Below, one piece after another: positions 46,670 through 58,600 of a stretch of 64,000 nt of DNA. Source of the DNA: Spisula solida (taxonomy: Eukaryota > Mollusca > Bivalvia > Venerida > Mactridae). The DNA lies in assembly GCA_947247005.1 (NCBI GenBank), contig OX365944.1, positions 880,501 through 944,500 on the forward strand, given 5' to 3'. Made by a program: the position numbers and the translations under genes. Position 1 is the first letter of the stretch. Each line of letters begins with the position of its first letter. Under the pieces are notes generated by a model. It did no database searches. It was not told the DNA's origin and was given only the letters and a program-made list of their open reading frames with translations.

Positions 46670-49600
46670 CTACAAACAGAGGAGGGAGTGTTATAATAAT
46701 AATAATAATGACTTTATTTAAAGAGGCAACACAGTTGTGAGCCTCAAATGATTATTACATGTTTACAAGAGTAAGCGAACAAAACATAAACTAAATTAAA
46801 TGATAATACTCCTGAAAAGAAAAAAAGAAAACATTTCATAATACATAAGTAAATAACAAACATGTGACCATAGTGTACAATAGTGTACATTCTACAATTT
46901 ACACATTTCAAGTAATTAACAGCAATTTAAGTTAAGAATATAAAATGTGTTTTATCCGTGTTAGTGACACTGATTCTTATAATACATCGAAACTGTAATA
47001 TGTGGCCAAAAATAAGGTCATGCTCAGTAAAATCTCAATTATAAGACCACATTTAGGACCCTAAAAAACTGGTCTCATTATGAGGTGGTCGTATCATTGA
47101 GATGGTCCTTATATGAAAGGTGTTACTTTACTTGTATTATTTTCATCCACATCAAGTTTAATGCTACCTTAGATTAGTGGTGTTTTGGTAAAGTCAACCC
47201 TGTTTTAAAGACCACCTGATAACAAAAACTATTATAATGAAACCTGTCTGCAAAGACCCTTCATGTTATATGGGTTAAAGTTTTCAGTCTAAATACTGAG
47301 TTCAGTATTTTGAGAAATAATTGCCAAATGTAATTTATATGAAAAACATCTAGTTCAGTATGTTGACAAGAAGTTTTCAGTATTTGATGATCTTCCATTT
47401 TAAACAAATGACAGAACAATACTCTCCAACGTGTGTGATAACGAATGTGTGATGTCATCAGCTTTTCAGCGCAAAACTGACATCGCTGGCTTAAATTTGT
47501 TAAATCTGACATTGTTTTCACCTGTTCACTATAGTAATGAGTTAAAAGGCATCTGTCACATGAGGTCTTTGAAATCAACATTTCTTAAACTCATCAAGAG
47601 AAGATATGCTTAATGACATTATTGTGTTTAAGAAATGTTGATCTCTCCAAAGACAACTAATGACAGATCCCATTTACTGGTAACCAAGAAATTATTTCGC
47701 GCGATTTAATTTCATGGAGTTTGCAAAGGGGGAAAATTTCACAAAATTAAGTCGCCGCGAAAGTGCTAAAAACATTAATATGGACATTGTGGGAAACTTA
47801 AAAATGTGAAAATTTGTAGTCGCCAATATGACGACAACAGCAAAATGTGAAAGTTAGTATTTGCGAAAGTAAATTGGTTTAGAGTATATTCTAGAACAAA
47901 TATTACTGATCATACCTGTAGGAATGTATTAGTTTCCCTGACAAATCCTTTCAATGCAGCACGACTTGTGAAATAACCCGTCCAGAATGAATGGTTACGA
48001 TGAGCATATGGGAAGAAGTCATCACTCTTGGTCGGCCATTGTTGGTCTGCTTTATTCAGTTGATATAAGTAACAGGACGGTGTGGAATACAACACATTGA
48101 TCTTACTGTTGTTGGTTTGTTGCTGAAATATATCAAGGGAGATCACTCTAGTTAAAAATGTCATTATTGTTAAAAGTGTCACTCTTGTTAAATACGTTAC
48201 TCTTGATAAAATCGTCACTCTTGTTAAACTTAATCTCACAATAATACACAAAGGGCAACAATTTTCTATTGAACTGTGAAGTATTTCATGGGAGGTCACT
48301 TTTGCTGACCAGGTGGCATTTATGTACAATAATAGACAAAGGGAAACAATTTCAATTCAAATGAGAAACAAATCAAGGGAGATCACTCTTTTTAAACTGT
48401 GTCCATTTTGCTTGACCAGTAAATAATACACAAATGGAGACAAATCCCATTTTATTGTAGACAATGAGGCGTCGTTTGTACAGAATTGTACTTAAAAATA
48501 TACAAGTGTATTCAGCTGAATACCAAGGAAGGTCACTTTATGTTAACAGCGGACAAAGGGAGGTCACTGTCATTGAACTTTAAACAAAGGGAGACAATTA
48601 TTACAGAAATGTTTCACCAACAAGGGAGATAATAGTGGTTGCTATAGTTACCAGCATGTTTGTGTATTTGATGAGTTTGTCCATGTTTTTATACCAATGA
48701 TGAGCGCTCTGATACTGGAAGTCTGAACCCATTGTCATAATGATGTGGTTGGTCTTGTAATGTAGCACCTACAATCAAAGTAAGGTTAGAGTAGAGGGTG
48801 TTAAAAACAGTAAAGTTGAAATCCTCATAATTTTCTCACTATGTTTCCAGTGTTTTCATGCCCAGCAATGGAGATGGTCATATACACTCCAAATAAAATT
48901 AAAATAATAATCAGTTATTCCCCTTTTTTTCAGTATTGCAGTTGCCTTCCCTGAAATTCTTAAACAGTGTTGGCAGATCAATAGCTTCGTAAAATGTTTC
49001 TACTTTAATATTTCTTCATTAAGCATTGTCACATTAACACATAAAAAGTGTATACTTTTTTCTATTTTCTATTTTGTTGAGTATATGTACATTAAATTTT
49101 ATCAAGTCTTTTTCCCAGAAACCACACAAGTAAGATATTCCGATTCATACCCAAGCAGCAAACTTGTTAAATCATGTTACTTTCACAATTATGGCTAATT
49201 AGCCTTGCAAATGTTACTGCAAACTGAAGGATTACATGCATTTTATTTGTCATATTTACAACAAAAACCCTAACAAATGCAATGGAGCAGGACAGACAAA
49301 CAGATTGGAAACAAAATATTTTATATTTACAGGTTTTTAAGTTAATTCCTGATAACCGATTCAAATATTTTACTTACTTGCGATACTACAGCTTTAACAA
49401 AATCGTTAACACGATCATCAACATTGTAGTCATAGAGACGAGGGTTATCCTGCAATAAAAATACTGGTTCTAATATTTATATACATAAAGATATCAAGTA
49501 CAATATTCCACCAAGTATCGCCCACACTTGTATCCATTAAACACAGAACATGCACAGACTATGCCTGCCATATTTCAGCAGAACGTGGCAAATAAAGCCT

Positions 49601-52600
49601 ATGCTCGGCATTTTTAAAAAAAAGAAAGAAAAAAAGTTTTAAAGCCAATTCAAAGGCGTACAGAAACGATGGCCGCGCCTAGCCTAGCCTAGCCCCCACA
49701 CTAGAGACATAAAACGTAAGCTGGTATACTGCTTCTCACAATGAATAACACACTGCATGCTGGTTTCTAAAATTAGCAAATTACTATCCATAAAGTGAGG
49801 TGATTCCATATGGTAACTAAACTGAAACAAATGTACAGCGAGCCAAGAATCATAACCAAAACTTGGATGTGTCCTTTAAAATGCTTTCAGACATTTTCCA
49901 AGACTCAGATGAGCAAATCAGGAAATGGCTATTCTTTCAATGCATTTTCACAACTTTTTGCATCTAACTTTTTAAAAAAAATATATTTAACTATTTTGTA
50001 CCTGCATCAAATACACAACTGCATGCAATACATGAGTTAATATGGTACTTTTCCATTACAACATTAAGATCTCATTACAAGCATAAATAACTGTTTTTCA
50101 AAATGAATACTATCAAATAATGCATCATTCATAAAACATTCATAAAGTTCTAATTACGCTGCCTCACAATATTTACTCTGTATTATTTCCACTGATAGCA
50201 AGTCACTTTATCTCATAAATGCATTATAAATAGAAAATTGTATATACAGTTTAATGAAATATTTGATAACATGTAGACATATTTCAAAATATGCATTACA
50301 AAAATGAACCAGTTAAACCACGTTCCTATGATTTATTGTCCACCCAGCATTAACTGATATGCCAGAAAATATTTAAATCAACGAAAATATTGGTAGCACA
50401 GACTACACGGAGCAGTCAAAATAACAATACTATAATGTCAGAAGCCATGTGATACTTGAATTCCTAGCGAAATCAGTTAATTGTTTATTCAATATACCAG
50501 TACAGTACAAACTCTGTAGAGCAATATAAACAGCCCTAAGAGAGCTGCACATATTGACCTCTGTTTAGAGGTTGTTGCTGTACAGAGGTTAAAATCATAA
50601 GGTAAATAATCAAGGGCCCTTGCAAATATTGACTTTGGGGAATGTTTAAGGTGATGTTATAGTGAGGTTGTTGCTCTATTCAGTGCAGCTCTGGAGAGGT
50701 TATACTAATGAGATCATACCATTATTGGCGGATCATCACAAAACTGATCAAAACAAAATCCTGAGGGTGGTTGATACATGTTGGGTAAAACTCCAGTTAA
50801 CAAATCAGCCTTAACACCTGAAATAAGTGCAGTATGTTGCCATAGTAACGTAGAGTAGGTTGTCAAAGTTACAGCTAGTAGATATAAGATTATAAAACTT
50901 GAGATAAGTCACCATACTCATATATAGAGATCACATTCTTATTTGCAACATGTTTCAGTCAAATATCCAGTACATGGTATTTCACATGTACTCAGGCCAT
51001 AGGATATTGTACAGAGTTCTTTCCCCTGAGTATGAAAACAAGAGGACCCAAAGGGCCATAGGTCGCTCACCTGTCCTAGTAGTTCATACAGACCCCTTGA
51101 TGGTAGCTTCTATTGCATGTACAGGTTTTCATATTGTCTTATAAAGCGACATTGCAATTTACATCACATTGCATATTGAAGTTTAAGCCAAGTTTTGTCT
51201 ATGATTTGACCTTGTGACCTAATTTTTGACTCAAGATGACCCAATATCAAACTTGACCTAGATTTTGTTGAGATGATCGTTTAGACTAAATCTCATGAAG
51301 ATTGGACGAAAATTGTGACCTCTAGTAACTACACAAGGTTTTTCAATGATTTGACCTTATAATGACCTAGTTTTTGACACCAGATGACCCAATATCGAAC
51401 TTGACCTAGATTTTGTTGAAATGATCATTGTGACCAAGTTTCATAAAGGTAAGGTCAAAATTGTGACCTCTACAGTCTACACAAGGTTTTTCTATGATTT
51501 GACCATGTGACATAGTTTTTGACCCTGGATGACCCAATATAGAACTTGACCTAGATTTTGTTGACATGATCATTGTGACAAATTTGATAAAGATTAGGTC
51601 AAAATTGTGACCTCTAGTGACTACACAAGGTTTTCTATGATTTTACCTTGTGACCTAGTTTTTGACCCTGGATGACGAAATATCGAACTTGATCTAGATT
51701 TTGTTAAGATGATCATTGTGACCAAGTTTCATAAAGATAAGACCAAAATTGTGACCTCTACTGACTACACAAGATTTTTCTATGATTTTACCTTGTGACC
51801 TAGTTTTTGACCCCGGATGATGCAATATCGAACTTGATCTAGATTTTGTTAAGATGATCATTGTGACCAAGTTTCATAAAGATTAGACCAAAATTGTGAC
51901 CTCTACTGACTACACAAGGTTTTCTATGATTTTACCTTGTGACCTAGTTTTTGACCCCGGATGACGCAATATCAAACTTGACCTAGATTTTGTTGAGATG
52001 ATCATTGTGACCAAGTTTCATAAAGATTAGACCAAAATTGTGACCTCTACTGACTACACAAGGTTTTTCTATGATTTGACCTAGTTACCTAGTTTTTCAC
52101 CCCAGATGACCCAATATTGAACTTGGCCTAGATTTTGTTGAGATGATCATTGTGACCAGTTTCATAAAGATTAGGCTAAAACTGTGACCTACAGTGTCTA
52201 CACAAATTGTGGACGGACGACAGACGACGGACGAAGAGTGATCACAAAAGCTCACTCTGTCATATTGAGTTGAATTAGACTGGTTACAAATCAATGGTTA
52301 TTGCAACATATATTCTGGGGGGACACCGTGTATAAATGTATATAAATTAAAATTTTTGTCACTATTTATTTTATGCCAACTAAATACAACCTTTTGATTG
52401 ACTCATCTCAAGTTTTATAATCTAAGTCACACTACTACTATAGCAAACTTCTCGCAATAGTTACCTCCCCTTACAGGTGACTTACCACTGCCTTCACAAA
52501 TTTTTTTGATCATTTTGATTTTTTTAATTGTGCATATCGAATTGAATCACATTTATCATTTCTATTGATAAGATGTTTTATAATGCTAATCTTCGTTTTG

Positions 52601-55600
52601 TCTGCTTCAAGTTATATCTGAACATCAGTTTTATCAATGAAGTCATGTGATGTTTTAATCATGACGTACCAGCACCGGCACTCGACTAGAAGAAAAATTA
52701 TGAATAGCCGTGGCCTATAATCTATACTTAGACCATTGGTCTAAATAGAGATTATAGGCCACGGCAATTCGTAAAATTGTGCCTCTAGCGAGTGCCAGTG
52801 TATACCAGGTATGTTGTGAAGGCAGTGTTTACTGTAAGTGTAAGGAAAGTAGTCACAGTGAAGAGTTTGCTACTATAGATACAGTTACCTAGCGACTACA
52901 GACATTTGTTGTCATCACCTATCACCGTACATACCTCAATAGGCTCATCACTACAGAATACATCAAAACAGAAACCTTGTGGTGGATTGTACCCATTGAA
53001 CAACGCTCCAGTAAACAGATCCGATTTCTCCCCTAACAACATGTAAATAACTTCATCAGTTTATTCAAGGTTTACGCATTTTTTTCAAAAAATAATTTTT
53101 CAGTCAAATATCACACTGACATAGTATTACAGCTGCTTGTTTTTTTCAGGAATAATTTCGTCCAGTAATAGCTCAATCCTCCACTAGTAAATAACATTTT
53201 GTACAAAATTGTAGCAAATGTTTTGGAAAAACATGTACTAAAACAATCAGACATTTTCGCAAGTATTTAATTTTCGCTATATTCACAAATTCAATAAGTT
53301 AGCAAAAATTAATGCTCATAACCAAATACAATGCTAGTAAAACACCGAGTGCATTTCTTTCACGAGTTTAAAATTCATGAACATTTAATCTCAGGAACTA
53401 AATCAGAATAACAAATTCGCAAAATTTTAACGTCCCGAAAATATATGATTTGACAGTATAACACAACCAGTATAGTATGGAGGTAAGGACCTGATCCTGA
53501 CCTTTATGTATGAATATATTACAAGGTTCTTATGAAGAATAAATCAATTTGGCAAGCAAACGGAGCAATATTAGTCCTTAAGATTTGTGTATGTATGTAT
53601 TACACCTCAAGCATCATCTATGAAAACATACAACTGGGGATATAAATATAGACACAATATCAGCTGTTAAAATGTGCTAATAGAAGGTCGAGGATAATGT
53701 CAAATGCTCCGTACTATTCACATGGGTGCAAGTTGAAAAAAAAATGAAAAACAAGACTGCATTCAATAAAAGCTTATGCCCTGTGGAAGCCTAGTCCATA
53801 AAAAAGTCAATCAGGGGCCATAATTCTGTTAAAATATTAATAGGGTTACATGGCTTTGTCAGTATAAGGGACTTATGATGGTAAACAAGTATGTCAAGCT
53901 TGAAGACAACGCCTTGATGTAAGACGAAATTTGGGTCAACAAGAATTGGACGCTTAATAAGTCTATGTCCAAAATTAGGTCAATGTGAAGGTCAAAATGA
54001 GGTTAGGTGATACAGGCCTGTGGAGAGTGTTCATATGCAACATCCAGGCCAGTATTAAAGCTTTTTAGCAAGCCATAATAATGCTAGAATAAACGGTCAA
54101 TTTGGGTTAACCAAGAATTTGGCCCTTCAATAAGTCTAAGTCCAAAATAAGGTCAAGGTGAAGGTCAAAATGGGGTCAGATGATACAGGCATGTGGAGAG
54201 TATTCATATACAACATACATGCAAGTATGGAAGCTTTGTAGCAAGCCATAATGATGCTTGAAGAAATGGTCAATTTGGGTTAACCGGACGGACGAATGGA
54301 CGGAACAACGGACGGACGAACGGACAGGTGAATCACTATATGCCTCCAGATCTATCGATATGGGGGCATAAAAACCTGAAACTCTGACGAAATGACAATT
54401 TATATAGTGAAAACAAAGATATTCAAAAACCTGAAATCCGGTATATACCTGACAACTTGTACCAATGTATACACTTCATTAATCAAACAAACGAGAATAA
54501 AGAACTTCTTACCTAAATTGTCCGGACTTCCGTGCCACATCATCTCCATTGATTTTTCCAACAATCTTTTATTCTTATCTTCAAAGTCAAGACGACCAAA
54601 GAACAAACCATCAAATCCAAACTGTAATAAAACAAAATACTTTACTATACCTCATGTGACCTCTCAATGAATTTTCCCCATAGCCTTGCCAGGTGATGTT
54701 TGTCAAATACTATAATAACTTCAATACTTTGTGACGGCATCTTCTGTTTTTAACATTACTGAAGTATTTCAATTCATCTCCATCATGAGAATTGTCAAAG
54801 TGTTCCAGGGTTTCCACTAGCGTCTGAATCTGAAGGGTCATTTTGATACTTCTGACTAAGAGTTTCCATTTTTTAGGCAAAATACCCATGATTTTAAGAG
54901 AAAATAACCCTTCAAACCAAATTCTTGAGGGTAAAAATGTCGCTTTTTGGAAATTTCAAGGGTCTTTTCAATGCCTTTTCCCAAGTCAAATGGAACCCCT
55001 GATTCTGCACAATAAGAGGGACTAGTACTAAATAAATCAGCATACCTGTGCAAACAGAGAAGCCTGTTCCCTAGAATGACCGAATGGATCAATCTGCCAC
55101 CCAATACGAGGCCTTCCACAGTCACCGAAGTTCTGACGTAGAAATTCAAACCCCAGAGAATGTTGGTCTATAATTGCATTATAATGTGTAGATGCCTCGT
55201 CGTTCATACACCAGCCACCAAGTATGAACTCTAAACGACCTGTAAATAAATAAAAATACCTTATATAGCACAATGGTCAAGTAAGAATCGCTCTTGACAG
55301 GGATCAAAAGGTCCCTGGTTGGAACCTCAGTTTTGGCACTTCAAATGGGTTTTGGGGTCCAGATCGTGAGAGTTCCGATCAAAACCGGGCAGTTGGGAAG
55401 CATGCACTTGGTCAATACTGAAATACTTTTCAGTGGTTTTATCAAACTAGAGAAGAACTGGTTGGTAACCTAGAGGTAGTCTCACGTGTATCAGTGCTTT
55501 TATACACCAGGCATGTTAAAGAACCAAGGAGTTTAGTCTAAGGTGTCACAGCTGGATTTCCCTCTCTTATATCTCCAAGTCGGAGATGATGGGACAATCT

Positions 55601-58600
55601 GGCAAGCAAAACACAGAATAACCAACACTTTAAATGAGTGCGCCGACAAACACAGAATAACCAACACTTTAAATGAGTGTGCCGACAAACACAGAATAAC
55701 CAACACTTTAAATGAGTGTGCCGACAAACACAGAATAACCAACACTTTAAATGAGTGTGCCGACAAACACAGACAAACTAACAACAACTATTATTACATT
55801 GTAGTATATAATTATGTAGTGTATAATTATGTAGTGTATAATTATGTAGTGTATAATTATGTAGTGTATAAAAAATTATTCATATGCTTAAAAGGGACTA
55901 CATCACAATATGGTAGTCTGTGTCTGGGACACCTACCGGTATATTATAATGAAGATTTGGTCGTAAAACAGAGAGATTAACAGAAGTGTATATAGTATAC
56001 CTACCACTGTTAACGAGACCTTTGACAACATGTCTCATACTGTCATCTTGTTCCTGCCACCAACGAGCAAAGAATGCAATCTCTACGTATATAAATCTCT
56101 TGTTTGGATCGTTGAGTAACTCGGGTATTACTGAGTCTAACACGTACTGCACACCGGCATTCTGTATATCATTTCTTGCTGAAATATAAAAACAATAGTC
56201 ACAAAAGTGTTCACCATAAGTGAGATTCGACCCTATACTGAATGGCACTGTTGCTTAGCAATATGATGTACCAACGCATCAGACCGCGTTGCTATAACAA
56301 CAACCACATCATCAATGTAACTACATCACACCACATCAGCAATGTCTGGATAACATCACTAACTATATGTATGGATAGACTTTTTACAGCCAAACTAAAA
56401 CTATATGTATGGATAGACTTTTTACAGCCGAACTAACTATATGTATGGGTTGACTTTTTATGGTCAAACATGACATCAATAACTAAAATAATTCAACATA
56501 TAAATCATGCATATCACAATTATACCATTGTTTACTCGGGTTTTAGGCTGTTTTTAGCATTTGTTCAGTTATGTACGGTGTCCCATTCACCTCACTTGTT
56601 TTTCTGAATGTATTTTATCCATTACTAACTTACCCTTCCACAAGGAACAGGCCAATTTTTTACATGTGGACGAAAACGAAATTGTTGTAAAATGTTCATG
56701 GAAAGGTATAATGACTTACCCAGACTGGGATTTAAACCATATAAACCAAAGGCTAACAACCAACACTCAATCAATGTATGTCTGGGTATAAACAACCAAC
56801 ACTCAATCAATGTATGTCTGGGTATAAACCACCAACACTCAATCAATGTATGTCTGGGTATAAACCACCGACACTCAATCAATGTATGTCTGGGTATAAA
56901 CCACCGACACTCAATCAATGTATGTCTGGGTATAAACCACCAACACTCAATCAATGTATGTCTGGGTATAAACCACCAACACTCAATGTATGTCTGGGTA
57001 TAAACCACCAACACTCAATCAATGTATGTCTGGGTATAAACCACCAACACTCAATGTATGTCTGGGTATAAACCACCAACACTCAATCAATGTATGTCTG
57101 GGTATAAACCACCAACACTCAATGTATGTCTGGGTATAAACCACCAACACTCGATCAATGTATGTCTGGGTATAAACCACCAACACTCAATCAATGTATG
57201 TCTGAGTATAAACAACCAACACTCAATCAATGTATGTCTGGGTATAAACCACCAACACTCAATCAATGTATGTCTGGGTATAAACAACCAACACTCAATC
57301 AATGTATGTCTGGGTATAAACCACCAACACTCAATCAATGTATGTCTGGGTATAAACCACCAACACTCAATCAATGTATGTCTGAGTATAAACAACCAAC
57401 ACTCAATCAATGTATGTCTGGGTATAAACCACCAACACTCAATCAATGTATGTCTGAGTATAAACAACCAACACTCAATCAATGTATGTCTGGGTATAAA
57501 ACACCAACACTCAATCAATATATGTCTGGGTATAAAACACCAACACTCAATCAATGTATGTCTGTGTATAAACAACCAACACTCAATCAATGTATGTCTG
57601 GGTATAAACCACCAACACTCAATCAATGTATGTCTGGGTATAAACCACCAACACCCAATCAATGTATGTCTGGGTATAAACCACCAACACTCAATCAATG
57701 TATGTCTGGGTATAAAACACCAACACTCAATCAATGTATGTCTGGGTATAAAACACCAACACTCAATCAATGTATGTCTGGGTATAAACCACCAACACCC
57801 AATCAATGTATGTCTGGGTATAAACCACCAACACTCAATCAATGTATGTCTGGGTATAAAACACCAACACTCAATCAATATATGTCTGGGTATAAACCAC
57901 CAACACTCAATCAATGTATGTCTGGGTATAAAACACCAACACTCAATCAATGTATGTCTGGGTATAAACCACCAACACTCAATCAATGTATGTCTGGGTA
58001 TAAACCACCCAACACTCAATCAATGTATGTCTGGGTATAAAACACCAACACTCAATAAATGTATGTCTGGGTATAAACCAAGCATCATACACAGCCAGTC
58101 CTATTCATTGCAAGATTGTGGAAATAACAAAAATTACCCCCCCCCTCATATTTAATTAGTTTATATTAAAACTTGTGCATCAAGCTGTATCAGACTGGAA
58201 TGAGTGATAACATGTGATAATGAAATATAGTACACACATGCATGATATGACCAATGTGATCATAATGCCATCTGATGAATTTACGCTCATTTATAAATAA
58301 TTCATCCTTACAATGACGTGCCAGTACTTGTATGCATGAATCAAAGGGGGGTTGGGATGACAGGGGGATCGGGGTACACTGGAACTTTGTAAAAAACTGT
58401 GGTCATATCTTACATAATTACACAAGTTTGTCATGGCTTTGAGACTGATCAGGACAACCCTCTAAATAACAAATACTGGTTGGACCCAAACCTGAGCAAA
58501 GTACATGTAGCTGGTCAGACTCTCTTAGGAGAAAAAAAATTAGCTGGTTAGAACCCCTTTAGAAACACTGCTTGATCTGGACATGACTCGTCCAAACCAA

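Noticed and set aside
50720..53032. Both mannosidase exons 6a and 6b used in one transcript
   Set aside because: Each is 98 nt; joining 6a to 6b shifts the reading frame, and the protein family has only one such segment.
57058..58155. 365-codon plus-strand frame and 310-codon minus-strand frame in the 36-bp array
   Set aside because: Both are products of a stop-free repeat whose period is a multiple of three; they overlap on opposite strands and lie in an intron.
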